Shown: positions 26,365 to 35,849 of the stretch, piece after piece | Numbering within the stretch: the first letter of the stretch is position 1 | Layout: each line of letters starts with the position of its first letter | Assembly (NCBI GenBank): GCA_963851105.1 | Contig: CAWKNP010000008.1 | Location: 434,001 to 498,000 of the forward strand | DNA: 64,000 nt | Direction: 5' to 3' | From: DATARN01 sp963851105 | Lineage (GTDB): Bacteria; Actinomycetota; Acidimicrobiia; Acidimicrobiales; Palsa-688 | Made by a program: the position numbers and the translations under genes | The notes under the pieces: model-generated | The model's database searches: none | What the model saw: only the letters and a program-made list of their open reading frames with translations | Told to the model about the DNA's origin: nothing

Positions 26365-26906
26365 TCATCGTGAGGCGCCAGCCAGGAATGCGGCCACGAT
26401 GTAGGTGGCGCGGCGATCAAGTGACCCTCGGCCCCGGTCGTAGCGCATTGTGGTCCGAGGGTCGGCATTACTAGCGGCTTCCTGGACGTCTCTTAGCGCC
26501 ACTCCTGCGTCCAGGGCGGCGGTGATGAATGAGTGCCTGAGGCTGTGCGGGCTGATCCGCTTGGCGATTCCGGTCCGGCGGGCGGTCGCTTGACCGTGCG
26601 GTCGGCGGCGTGGCGGTCCATACGGTCACCCTTGGCCCCCAAGAAGATCGGCCCGGTGGTGCGCTCGCCCAGGTACAGATCCAGGGCCCGCGAGGTGCGC
26701 GCTGCCAGCGGGATGGTCACCCGCTTGCCGCCCTTGCGCAGGATCTTGAGTGTCCGGTGCCCTCGTTCGAAGTCCAGATCCTCGATGTCGGCGCCGAGGG
26801 CCTCAGAGATCCGCAGCCCGTTGAGGGCCAGCAGCGACGCCAAGGGCCTCCGGCAGAACGTGCACCATGTCGGGTTGAGCCGATGCGGACATTCCTCGCC
26901 GACCAC
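26365..26906 (-). pseudogene. Tyrosine recombinase/integrase, truncated and frameshifted
   Basis: Catalytic domain of a phage-type integrase in two frames. Frame 1 (from about 26860 down to about 26590) has LLALNGLRISEALGADIEDL with the first catalytic Arg, then LKILRKGGKRVTIPL. Near 26582-26590 a one-base shift moves the reading to frame 2: GIAKRISPHSLRHSFITAAL (HxxR box), then SNADPRTTMRYDRGRG with the Tyr and the TGA at 26365. The usual His/Trp before ADPRTTMRYDR is Asn here. The N-terminal DNA-binding half is missing. No tRNA or att repeat adjoins it. It is a relic of a mobile element and inactive. Confidence 0.85.
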
Positions 26907-27048
26907 GCCTCGACCCTATCTCTCGAGCCGAAGCGCTGATACGCGGAGCACGTCATGCGGCAGCGGGCGCCCACTACCGTACAAGCCCCACGATCGGGCG
27001 ACCACGATCGAACGACGCGCCGCGGCGTCGCGGCATTCTGGACCGGGG

Positions 27049-29382
27049 ATGAAGCGGCGAGCGGAAGGGAAAGGTCATTTGGTGGTGTCCAACGACGCAC
27101 CGGAGGTAGACAGGCGCACGGAGGTGGATGGGCCCGAGCCGTCCGATGAAGCCGCGGCCGCCCGATCCTTGGTCGCCCGGCGCGCCCGCCAGCTCGGGCT
27201 GGAGGCCCTGATCGACGACGCCGCCATGATCGCGAGCGAGTTGGTCACAAACGCCGTGCTCCACGGCGGCGGCGTCCGGGGCGTCACCGTGACCGGCGGT
27301 CCGAGCGGGCTTCGAGTCGAGGTGCGAGACGCCAACCAGACACCGCCGGTGGTCGGGTGGGCGGCCGATCACTCGATGACCGGACGGGGCCTCCGCCTGG
27401 TGGGCGCGATGGCGTCGCGCTGGGGCGCCCGGCCGGAGCTGGGCGGCAAGGTCGTGTGGGCCGAGGTGGCCGCGGCGGCCGAGCCGGGGGCCCTCGACAG
27501 CGCGGCATTGCTGTCGGAGTGGGACGACAAGAGCTTCGCTGACCTGCGCCTGCCCCGTTACCGGGTTGAGCTGGGTGACGTGCCCACTGGCCTGCTGCTG
27601 GCCGCCAAGTCCCATGTCGACAACCTGGTTCGGGAGTTCAGCCTGGCCGCCACCGGAGCCCGAGCAGGGAGCACCGCCGAGATCCCGCCACACCTGGCCA
27701 CGCTGATCGAGACGGTCACTGGCCGCTTCGCCGAGGCCCGTTTGTCGATCAAGTACCAGGCGTTGAAGGCACTGCACGGAGGCCTAACCCACACCCGGCT
27801 CCAGTTGGACCTCACCACCGACGCCGCCGACGCCGCCCTCGACTACTTGAACGCCCTGGACGAGGTGGACGGCTACTGCCGGGCCATGCGGCTGCTGACC
27901 CTGGAGACGCCGCCGCAACACCGGGTCTTTCGCCATTGGTACATTGAGGAGCTAATAAACCAGGTGCACAGCGCGGCCGCGGGACGACCACCGCGGCCGC
28001 CGCAGCCCTTCGAGGAGCGGCTCCTCAAGGAACTCGATGAGGTGGCCCGAGCACAGTGGGCATCAGCGCGCGCCGCTCGCCTCTACCGAGTGGCCCTAGC
28101 CCTGGGGACCGCCACGTCCCCCGCTGCGGTGGCCCGCGCGGTGATCACCGAGGGCCGGGCGGCGCTCGGCGCCGCCGGGAGCGGTCTGCTGCTGGCTACC
28201 GAGGCCAACCAGCTCTCCGTCCCCGCAACTGTCGGCTACGACGAGGGTGTGGTCGCCCGGTTGCGCAGCGAGTCACCAGACGCGGTGTTGCCGGCCGCGG
28301 TCGCGCTGCGCACCGGCGTGGCGGTGTGGCTGGAATCCCGTCACGAGTGCCAAAGCCGATTTCCTGAGCTAGCCGACCTCGAAGCCACCACGGTGGCCCT
28401 GTGCGCCGTCCCCCTCACGATCGGCGACCGGCAACTCGGAGCTCTTCGCTTCAGCTTCACCGAGCCCCATCTTTTCGACGACGATGAGCGGCAATTCGTC
28501 CTGGCATTGGCCGCCCAAACGGCCCAGGCCCTGGACCGGGCGCAGTTGCAGCAGTCGCGGATCAACATCAGCCGTCGGCTGCAGCGCAGCCTCCTGCCAC
28601 CGACACTGCCCAACATCCCAGGTGTCGACGTCGCCGCCCTCTACCATCCCTTTGGCGACGAGATGGACGTCGGAGGCGACTTCTACGACGTCTGGTCGCT
28701 GACGCCGGGCCATTGGGCCATCGCCATCGGCGACGCCTCCGGCACCGGACCCGAGGCGGCCGCCCTGACCGCCTTGGTCCGGTACACCCTGCGGGCGTTG
28801 ACGATGTCCGACCTGCACCCGGAGTCGGTGCTGCGCTCGTTGAACCAGGCGCTGCTGGCCCACCGGCAGGGGGTGGACGACGAGCGTTTCTGCACCGTCA
28901 TCCTGGGAATCCTCACGGTGTCCAACGGGATCGTCCTCGACATCGCAAGTGGGGGCCACCCCTACCCGATCAAGCGTCACACCGACGGAAGCATGCGCAC
29001 GATCAGCCTCGGAGGCTCTCTCCTGGGCCAACTGGACGACATCGACGTGGCCCATCGCCAAGTAGCGCTCGAGCCCGGGGAGGTGATCCTGCTCTTCACC
29101 GACGGGGTGATCGAAAGCCGCGACGGCGGCACCTTCTTCGACACGGCGGGCATCCGCGCCGTGCTGGCCGAGGCCCATCCGAGCGCCGAGGCAATCGTGC
29201 GATCACTGGGCGAAAGGGTCGTGGCCTTCAGTGGTGGCCGGCTCGACGACGACGTCGCCGCGATGGCTGTCCGGGTCCACGTCGGCGCGGGCGAGCCGGG
29301 CCGCTCCCGCGCCGAAGACCTGAGCAGCGAGCGTGACCGAGCCGGAGGCGGGCCATACGTGACCGGGTCGGCCGCGTCGTGA
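27049..29382 (+). CDS. Fused anti-sigma-kinase-like HATPase, GAF and SpoIIE phosphatase regulator
   Basis: 777-residue regulator. HATPase_c-like domain at about 35-140: ELVTNAVLHGGG (N box), VEVRDANQTPPVV and MTGRGLRLVGAMASRWG (G2). A helical middle follows (about 150-310), then a GAF-like domain (about 330-500) ending FDDDERQFVLALAAQTAQALDRAQ. The SpoIIE/PP2C domain (about 510-750) has metal-binding MDVGGDFYDVW and IAIGDASGTGPEAA, then LLFTDGVIESRD and DDDVAAMAVRV. One chain thus has the elements of both an anti-sigma/anti-anti-sigma kinase and the opposing phosphatase, as in partner-switching control of general stress sigma factors. Start ATG 27049, or GTG 27082 with GGAAGGGAAAGG upstream. 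No sigma factor is in view. Confidence 0.88.
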   Translation: MKRRAEGKGHLVVSNDAPEVDRRTEVDGPEPSDEAAAARSLVARRARQLGLEALIDDAAMIASELVTNAVLHGGGVRGVTVTGGPSGLRVEVRDANQTPPVVGWAADHSMTGRGLRLVGAMASRWGARPELGGKVVWAEVAAAAEPGALDSAALLSEWDDKSFADLRLPRYRVELGDVPTGLLLAAKSHVDNLVREFSLAATGARAGSTAEIPPHLATLIETVTGRFAEARLSIKYQALKALHGGLTHTRLQLDLTTDAADAALDYLNALDEVDGYCRAMRLLTLETPPQHRVFRHWYIEELINQVHSAAAGRPPRPPQPFEERLLKELDEVARAQWASARAARLYRVALALGTATSPAAVARAVITEGRAALGAAGSGLLLATEANQLSVPATVGYDEGVVARLRSESPDAVLPAAVALRTGVAVWLESRHECQSRFPELADLEATTVALCAVPLTIGDRQLGALRFSFTEPHLFDDDERQFVLALAAQTAQALDRAQLQQSRINISRRLQRSLLPPTLPNIPGVDVAALYHPFGDEMDVGGDFYDVWSLTPGHWAIAIGDASGTGPEAAALTALVRYTLRALTMSDLHPESVLRSLNQALLAHRQGVDDERFCTVILGILTVSNGIVLDIASGGHPYPIKRHTDGSMRTISLGGSLLGQLDDIDVAHRQVALEPGEVILLFTDGVIESRDGGTFFDTAGIRAVLAEAHPSAEAIVRSLGERVVAFSGGRLDDDVAAMAVRVHVGAGEPGRSRAEDLSSERDRAGGGPYVTGSAAS

Positions 29383-29852
29383 TCGACCCAGTCGGAGATC
29401 GTCCAATCCGCCGAAGCCCTCCCGGTGGTACAGCAACTCCAACCTCGCCTCCGACAAGCTCGCCCAGCCCTGATGCGAACTTACGTTCGGGTTGGTCCCA
29501 GGCGATCCATCTTGACTGAGTTGACCCGTCGGGGCAGGTCGACGTCGTGAGCGGTCGTACCGGATAGGGGCCGCTCAGCCGGTCGGGTCGGCCGGTCCGT
29601 GGACCGGTCGGGCACTGCCCGCGGCAGCGGGAGTTCTCCTCGCCGAGGATCTCTTCGACGCGTTCCGCCAGGGTTCGCTGGCGGGTCGGATTGTCGGCGT
29701 AGCGGCCGGCGCGACTGTCATATAACCGGCGCGATGGATCGGTTTGCCTGACCCAGATCTGGTCTGTCCTCGCTGCTATATGGCAACGAGGCGTCGGACC
29801 CCGATGCTGAGGGTGCTCGGGACGGGTGGGGTCGCTTCAAACCTCCAGCGGC
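29383..29852. other. Gene-poor stretch
   Basis: 470 bases between convergent genes. No supported gene or RNA. Confidence 0.4.
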
Positions 29853-30719
29853 TTACCCTTTGGACGGGACCGGGGGCAGCTTGGTGGAGAGGCGGTTGGC
29901 GACGCCGGCCACCTGCACCAGGCTCAATGAGCCCGGCTCGGCGATCATCTCGGCGAGCTTCTTGGCCCAGGTGATCCACACCCTGTCGTGTTGAAAAGGC
30001 TTGGCGAATAGGTTCCATTCCGCCTCGATGAAGCACAGCGCAGCGTGAACGGGCACCACGGCGTCATCGAGCGCAGCGCGGACCGCGTCGAGTTGCCAAC
30101 CCATGCCGCCGGCGAGCATGGTTCGGTCACGGCCGCCTACATAGATCCGCAGGTCGGACCGCAGCCAGCCGCCGATGTCGCGGTGTTCGACGATGCCGGT
30201 GTAGTTCTTGGCGTCGATCACCCAGACCCCTGACGAGGCGATGGCGAGATGGTCGATGTTGCCGCGCGTTCCGGGGACCTTGCGGTCGTGCAGAAGGACC
30301 GCACGCTCCCCCAGCGCCCCCAGGAGGTGGGCGGCGAGACGACGCTCACCATCGGAGCCCTTGGCCCAGGCCGTCGTGGATTGGGGGTCGTCGGAAACGA
30401 ACTTCACGATGCCGGCGAGGCGTCCCCAGTTCGCCTCGATCCGCTCCTCGCGTCGGAGATGGCGACGTTGGTACTCCTGGCGCGCCGATGCTCCCGCCAC
30501 CCCGACGGCAGCTATGCCGGGACTGGGGGGCGAAACGGTACCAGCGGCGATATCACGCGCTCCGGTGCCGCCGGTGTCGCCGAGGCGATCGCCATGACAG
30601 CCGGGGCAGGCGGCCCTGCGATTGTCGGCGTCCCACCACGCTTTGGTGCCCGCCGGCAGGGCCACCTCGCAATGAGCGCACGTCGACAGGTACCGGAGTC
30701 GGATCATCTTGGCCGCCAT
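29853..30719 (-). CDS. NERD (nuclease-related) domain protein with N-terminal zinc ribbon
   Basis: 288-residue protein. An N-terminal zinc ribbon (CAHC near residue 14 and CPGC near residue 38) is followed by a variable Pro/Gly/Ala linker to about residue 90. The NERD domain spans about 115-230: KGSDGERRLAAHLLGALG, VPGTRGNIDHLAIASSGVWVID and the motif DAKNYTG. The D...(D)AK arrangement is the NERD version of the PD-(D/E)XK nuclease core. The function of such proteins is often DNA processing or stress; not proved. It stands between two SpoIIE phosphatase genes in the accessory region. Start ATG 30719. Confidence 0.82.
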   Translation of the reverse strand: MAAKMIRLRYLSTCAHCEVALPAGTKAWWDADNRRAACPGCHGDRLGDTGGTGARDIAAGTVSPPSPGIAAVGVAGASARQEYQRRHLRREERIEANWGRLAGIVKFVSDDPQSTTAWAKGSDGERRLAAHLLGALGERAVLLHDRKVPGTRGNIDHLAIASSGVWVIDAKNYTGIVEHRDIGGWLRSDLRIYVGGRDRTMLAGGMGWQLDAVRAALDDAVVPVHAALCFIEAEWNLFAKPFQHDRVWITWAKKLAEMIAEPGSLSLVQVAGVANRLSTKLPPVPSKG

Positions 30720-30912
30720 AGACCACCGATCATGACCTGATGTCTTGGGGCAGAACCGAACACTTCGTGTACTTCCTGCGAAGCGCCCGGAAACACCGAT
30801 TTGTTCCCCGACACGTCAAACATCGTTCCCGAGCGCGAAGTAGGTGCCGTGACTGCTCGCTCTGACCGCCAGCCGCCTAACCTACCTCAATGGGGCTAAG
30901 TACCATATACCC

Positions 30913-31473
30913 ATGATGAATCCCGCTGTTTCGACGGACCGCCCAAGGCCCCCGGATGAGGGTGACGAGAGTTTCAGTCGCATTGTTTCCCCCCTCCTCG
31001 CTGGCTTCAGCCTGCCAACGATCGTCGGTTTGGTGACAACGCCGACATCACACCCGCTTGCTAATGATATAGTCCTTTCTTGTCTCGTTGCCTCAACAGG
31101 GCTGTTTCTGGCAAGTTTCCAACTGAGCATCGGCTCGGTATACAAGCGGTATCACCACTCATTCGGAAGCCTCCGCGCCGGTCTTAGCTTCGCTGGTATC
31201 ATCCTTCTCATCGTCGCTCTTACAGAGCTGATCGCAGCTGTGGCCAAACACTGGTGGGTGACGGTGCCATTGGTTGTCCTCTGTATCGGCGGTGTCGCAC
31301 CAATCCTCCTCCGTTGGTGGTTGAAGTTACACCCGAACTCCGACTCCGGTGATCATGAACAATCACACTACCGAAGGGTCGTAGCTTCACATTTCGTCAC
31401 CGTCGGAAGGAGACTTTGCTACATGGGCACACCTGGGGGTATTCGCCGGCCTCGGAGCCGAGCTGTACGTTAG
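30913..31473 (+). CDS. Hypothetical multi-pass membrane protein
   Basis: 186 residues with about four hydrophobic segments: LLAGFSLPTIVGLVT, IVLSCLVASTGLFLASFQL, AGIILLIVALTELIAAVA and VTVPLVVLCIGGVAPILL. The basic, polar C-terminus (about 145-186) is cytoplasmic by charge. I do not recognise a family. Codons are less GC3-biased than in core genes, suggesting acquired DNA. Start ATG 30913; no strong RBS seen. Confidence 0.6.
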   Translation: MMNPAVSTDRPRPPDEGDESFSRIVSPLLAGFSLPTIVGLVTTPTSHPLANDIVLSCLVASTGLFLASFQLSIGSVYKRYHHSFGSLRAGLSFAGIILLIVALTELIAAVAKHWWVTVPLVVLCIGGVAPILLRWWLKLHPNSDSGDHEQSHYRRVVASHFVTVGRRLCYMGTPGGIRRPRSRAVR

Positions 31474-31992
31474 CGAGCGCGTTGTAGGGTCCGGGACCTG
31501 TTGTACTGGATCGTGGGTTCCCTCTTTGGGGATCACAGAACACTCATGCTCGGGTGGCGACAAAAGAGTCTCGGCGACGCCGGCACTGCCCGGAGACACG
31601 TCCTGCCACGAAGTTTCCGATAGCAGCCCCGTGGCGCCGGGGAAGAACTGCGGGTCGGCGCACCACGGCGAGACACGAAACACCCCATCGGGCAGGTCTT
31701 TCACCGAAGTCCCGGTTGAGCAGCCCCCGGAGGGCGGCTACAGAATGGTCTCGTGGCATAGGCCCGAGGTTACGCCTGACATCTTGCCCGCACGGGGCCG
31801 GCCCGGACATCTGCCATTATCGGGTGCTTCGAGCGCCATCAGCGCCGCTCTCTCGGCCCGGGGACGACCAATATCGAGCACGGCAATCGTGCCGTTACCG
31901 CGCGAAGGGCGCAGGACTGTTGGTTTTCGGACCGTCTTCGTCCTGAGCGCAGATGATCTCTTATGTTGTCGCCGGGCCTCCGGGAAGGCGTT
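31474..31992. other. Gene-poor stretch containing 16-bp repeat copy 3
   Basis: About 520 bases without a supported gene. GTGCCGTTACCGCGCG at 31889-31904 differs by one base from the repeats at 19169 and 21353. Confidence 0.5.
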
Positions 31993-33198
31993 TCAGATGT
32001 TCGCTGGTGAGGATGGCTGTGGTCCATTCCATTGGAACAGAACGACTGTGGCGTCATCGGGAAGTCGGTCGCTCTGATGGTCGAGGACAGCGCGCACGAT
32101 GTGGCGCACGATCTCTTCGGGTTCAAGTTGATCGGAGGCGTGCTGCGTGGCGAGGTCCATAAGGCGGCCGACCCCGAAGCCGTCTTCCCCGGGCATGTGG
32201 GCTTCGACCACTCCATCGGTGTAAAAGAGGACGCTGTCGCCGGGCTCGAGCATCTCGGTCGCCGTGGCCGGTTTACCGACGGTACGGGTAGTCGTCGCCA
32301 GACCCCATGGCACAGTGGGTTTGCACTGCATCTCACCGAGCGCCCTTCCCCCGCGGATCAGAATTGCAGGAGGATGCCCAGCGTTCGTCAACGTCATCAC
32401 GCCAGTGTCCAGATCGATTCGGGCCAGCAGTCCAGTGGCGAACACTGAACCGTGATAGTGGTCAGCGAGGCCGGCGTCGAGGTTGGTGTGTATTTGCTCG
32501 AGGTTCTGGTTCTCGCGTCGATCGTGACGGTAGGAGCCCACCGCGATGGACGCAACGAGGGCAGCCTCAATTCCGTGACCCATCGGATCGAAGATAGCCA
32601 GGTCGAACACGGTGTCGTTCAGGGCGTAGTCGAAGCAGTCGCCGCCGACCTCGTATGCCGGTTCTAGAACTCCCGCAACGGTCATCCGCCGAGTCTTCAG
32701 CACCAAAGGTGGTAGCAGATCCCACTGCATGCTGGCGGCCAGCGACAGCGACCGCCGACGGCGGTAAAGGTTGTACAGATCCGTGAAGCGGGCTTGAGTG
32801 GCGATCAGATAGCCGGCGAAGAGTGCAAGCTCTTCGCATATCCGGACGACGCCGTCCGTCGCCTCGGGCACCGTCAGCGCCAACACGCCGGATCGGTCTG
32901 AGCCCTCGACGATCGGCACCCAGATCCGTGCACCTGCTGGTCGTTCAACGACCGTAGCTTGCTGATGGATGAATGCCCGGCCCGGCATCGTCGTCCCTAC
33001 CGGCTCGCTCTGCGGCATTTCGGCATGCGGGCGACGATCGGGCAACGGTTCCAGAGTCGACCGTCCGAAGTCGATCAGGTACACGACCACGTCAGTCGCG
33101 CCGAACGCGGCCGCCGCCCTTTCCACGATGTCGGGTATCGAAGCTGGATCCGCGTGTTGTGCCGCTCGAAGGGCGGCCCCTAGATCAAGAGACGTCAC
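31993..33198 (-). CDS. GAF-SpoIIE serine phosphatase
   Basis: 401-residue two-domain phosphatase. GAF-like sensor at about residues 15-150 (PDIVERAAAAFGATDVVVYLIDFG..., IWVPIVEGSDRSGVLALTV). The SpoIIE/PP2C domain at about 165-390 has metal ligands in YEVGGDCFDYA and IFDPMGHGIEAALVASIAV, then NAGHPPAILIRGG, VLFYTDGVVEAH and DDATVVLFQWNG. In the typical family DxMGHG and GGD motifs the residues are intact (here GGDCFDY and FDPMGHG). It would dephosphorylate an anti-anti-sigma factor in a partner-switching stress circuit. Start GTG 33198. It is the second SpoIIE phosphatase within 6 kb. Confidence 0.9.
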   Translation of the reverse strand: MTSLDLGAALRAAQHADPASIPDIVERAAAAFGATDVVVYLIDFGRSTLEPLPDRRPHAEMPQSEPVGTTMPGRAFIHQQATVVERPAGARIWVPIVEGSDRSGVLALTVPEATDGVVRICEELALFAGYLIATQARFTDLYNLYRRRRSLSLAASMQWDLLPPLVLKTRRMTVAGVLEPAYEVGGDCFDYALNDTVFDLAIFDPMGHGIEAALVASIAVGSYRHDRRENQNLEQIHTNLDAGLADHYHGSVFATGLLARIDLDTGVMTLTNAGHPPAILIRGGRALGEMQCKPTVPWGLATTTRTVGKPATATEMLEPGDSVLFYTDGVVEAHMPGEDGFGVGRLMDLATQHASDQLEPEEIVRHIVRAVLDHQSDRLPDDATVVLFQWNGPQPSSPANI

Positions 33199-33285
33199 GC
33201 ACAGAAGCTACAGTCCGGCATCAGTACAGGTGCTCTGGCTTGGGGCCTGACTCCTGCGGACCCGGCGCCGCTACGAGGACAGCAA

Positions 33286-33321
33286 GTCGCCGCACCCATT
33301 TGGCACTCTGGGTGCGGCGAC
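33286..33321. terminator. Strong hairpin after small hydrophilic-protein gene
   Basis: GTCGCCGCACCCA (33286-33298) pairs perfectly with TGGGTGCGGCGAC (33309-33321) across a 10-base loop. It sits 17 bases beyond the stop of the minus-strand gene ending at 33339 and upstream of the SpoIIE gene start, so it likely terminates the small-protein transcript. The following T content is weak. Confidence 0.7.
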
Positions 33322-33338
33322 GTACTTCTCTGCACTAA

Positions 33339-33671
33339 TCAGATTCCGGCTGCGGTTCCTGCTCCGGGAAGGTTAGGGCCGCCGGTGGTCGAATCCTGGG
33401 GGTCCACACCGGTCGAGAAACGACCGGTATTCGAACCAACGGGACGCTCGGTCGGTCCTTGGGTGCCTTCGTCCATCCGACCGGCTTCAGGTCCCTCTTC
33501 CTTGACGACATCCTCGCCATGACGGGTCATGCTATCGCCCACGCCGCCGCGGGAAACGTCGCCTTCAGATGGCGCCGACCGCACCTCAGGAGACATTTCT
33601 CCCCCGCCGCCGCCCGTGGGACCGACCAATGACTCAGGGTTGGTGTCCTCGGGCGCCGCCTCATCTGTCAA
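33339..33671 (-). CDS. Small hydrophilic, probably disordered protein
   Basis: 110-residue protein, rich in Gly, Glu, Pro, Thr and Asp with almost no hydrophobic core. Landmarks are MTRHGEDVVKEEGPEAG, GTQGPTERPVGSNTGRFSTG and a Gly/Ala tail. Start TTG 33671 with AGGGG about nine bases upstream. It resembles the small desiccation/stress-type hydrophilins often sigma-B controlled in Gram-positive bacteria, an analogy by composition only. It follows the related-looking gene at 33717 with a 45-base gap and may be co-transcribed. The hairpin at 33286-33321 probably ends the unit. Confidence 0.6.
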   Translation of the reverse strand: MTDEAAPEDTNPESLVGPTGGGGGEMSPEVRSAPSEGDVSRGGVGDSMTRHGEDVVKEEGPEAGRMDEGTQGPTERPVGSNTGRFSTGVDPQDSTTGGPNLPGAGTAAGI

Positions 33672-33716
33672 ACAATCACCCCTGCCACATTCCGTCGTGG
33701 CACGTGGTAGGGAGTA

Positions 33717-33938
33717 CTAGGCGATCGGCTCACCAGGCTGGTCAACCTTTCCGCCGGCCATATTGTCTTGCTCCGGGGAGTTGCCTCCCTCGTTCTGCGG
33801 GCGATAATTGCTCCCGCTTGCCGGGTTGGGGTCTCCCTCGGAACCACCATGCTTCGTCTGCTGGTGGACCTCCTCGAACCGCGACGACAACTCGTCGGTA
33901 GAGGGCTCAGTTGAGTTGCCGAAACCTTCCTCGGGCAT
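33717..33938 (-). CDS. Second small hydrophilic protein
   Basis: 73-residue hydrophilic protein, start ATG 33938 with GGAGG at an ideal distance. Composition Glu/Gly/Asn/Pro/Ser/Gln, for example ELSSRFEEVHQQTKHGGSEG and YRPQNEGGNSPEQDNMAGG. No membrane or signal segment. Similar in style, though not clearly in sequence, to the neighbour downstream. Next to a SpoIIE phosphatase it fits a stress-protective role. Function unproven. Confidence 0.65.
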   Translation of the reverse strand: MPEEGFGNSTEPSTDELSSRFEEVHQQTKHGGSEGDPNPASGSNYRPQNEGGNSPEQDNMAGGKVDQPGEPIA

Positions 33939-34326
33939 AATCTATCCTCCGCTTCTTCTCAATCCTGCTTTGTCATTTGTGTCGTCCCGCCGAGTGCTTT
34001 ATGTCGTGAAACCACCCGACGCCGTCTGTCCTACCCGTTAGCTAAACTAGGAAACCTGTTATTGCGGTAAAATGGCGACGGCGATCCCGTGGAGTGAGTG
34101 AGAGGAGACCGCGCGGGACCCCCGCCGCGACCAATGCGAAGAATCAGCCCAATCAGCATCTCGAAGAACCCGATTTCCCGGCATCGGGAACGTCCTTTAC
34201 TTGCATCGCGCTGAGACTCTCCGCATACGTGTAGAATAATCTCACCCGATCCTCACATCTTAGTTTCCTTTTTTTTCCTGCGAACCTCCTTACAGTTTGC
34301 CTGCGTTCAACTGAATTGGCTGGTAG
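33939..34326. other. Gene-free AT-richer stretch
   Basis: About 390 bases upstream of the small hydrophilic genes. It is noticeably AT-rich for this genome, with T-runs near 34260. It likely holds the promoter of the 33938 gene and otherwise shows nothing recognisable. Confidence 0.4.
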
Positions 34327-35410
34327 TCATCCTGAATCTGGCCTGAAGAGCAGCACAACCGACAAGCAGCGAAGGCGGCCGATCGGCCGTATTGCGGTGC
34401 AACGACCCAGCGAGCCAACTCGGGGTTTGACCAGCTCCTGTTGGAGCTCCCCGTCTACCTGGACCTCCTCTGACCGTATTTGGAATTGAGGCACCGCGGT
34501 GGCCAATGCCATTCCGGACGCCTGTTGACGCCCGGCAGCCGCGGGGCCTAATGCGACCACCGCCCCCAAAGCGCGGAATGAGAAGTGCGCCCCGATGGCC
34601 GTACCGGTCCCGGTCGTTGCGCCTGTCACTCTCGGTAATGGCACAACCGACTTGGCCATCCTGGTCAGTTATGACCCCAGGCGCCAGCTGGTGGACCACG
34701 CCGAGCAATCGAAACATGGCCATCACGGCGCTCATCCCCGCTGGCGATACCGTCGCGGCCATTGCCGCATTGGTGGTCCATTGGCGCAGAGCACCGTCAT
34801 GTTCCCGCAACGCCGCTACCGGGCCCGACTGGCTGCGGTTCACGGCTAGGTACTTCCTGAGGACCTGGCGATCCTCAACCGTTACCGTATGGCGGTCGAT
34901 CCGGGTCGGATCAGAGGTCGGTACCGCATGGCGGGAGGTGACGCCTACTCCGGCACCGGCCGTTGGCAAGAACGTGAGCCCGAGGTCACCGAGCGCAGGG
35001 TGAATCGGACCAGCAGTATTCCTGCGACCAGTTTTGTCCGCCGGAGCCTCGACCACCCAGGGGCCAAAGGGTGCCTTTATCCTGCCGAGGTGCAACTCCA
35101 CCCGCGGCGATTTGGGTGACACTCCGAACACCGAAGCGATCTTCTGCCGTTTCCAGGCCAACTCGAACCGGGTTCCAGCCTCGCTCGCTGCCTCCGGAAG
35201 CCCCATCTGGCCGGTTGACAGGCCAGCTGTCGTCACCACCACCGTGGCCCTTTCTTGGTCCGGCTTCTCGCCACCGTCTGGGGGCGAGCCACGTGATGGG
35301 TTGCGCTCGAGCCATGGCCGCCCCATGGTCCTCGGGTTCCGCCTGTAATACCGAAAAAGCATGGCTCCTAACCGTGTGACCGCGATCGAGGTGTGCCACC
35401 GCCGTGGCAT
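34327..35410 (-). pseudogene. Unrecognised coding-like stretch, possibly frameshifted
   Basis: The minus strand is open from 35410 to 34307 in one frame. The upstream part has protein-like segments (GQMGLPEAASEAGTRFELAW, ALRQWTTNAAMAATVSPAGM). Near 34650 that frame becomes Arg/Gly-rich while another frame becomes natural-looking (AIGAHFSFRALGAVVALGPA, then QIRSEEVQVDGELQQELV) to a stop near 34327. A single frameshift around 34640-34660 would join them. I do not recognise the protein, and it may instead be chance open frame in GC-rich DNA. Confidence 0.25.
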
Positions 35411-35849
35411 CCGCGAGTTGGGTTGGGAGGGATCGTGGCTGACCCTCGCCTGAGCGTCCTATCTAGGCTCCTGCCGAACGCCATGGACGCACTACAACCA
35501 ACCCACCACCTACCCGTTCTCGGCGAACCGAAACGCGGTCATCAATTCGGCCAAGGGTTCGGCCGCCAGCCGGTAGCGGGCCACTCGGTTGTCGGGTCCG
35601 CCATCCTCCGCCAAGGGTTACGAGCGGGCCGGGATTGATTGGGTGCCGGTGATCTTCTGGTACCGCAGCTGCGTTCTCGTTGACTACGACGGTACGGAAG
35701 CCGGTCCTCGTCGAAGGGGTTGAACCGCTGTGACGAGGTCCTCGACTGGCCGGCGCCGTGGCCGTGGAGTGGGCGACACACGGTTGCCAACGTCGGCACC
35801 GGGGTCCTCGGTGGTGGCGAAAGTGGTCAGGCCGAGTGGGACCATTCGC

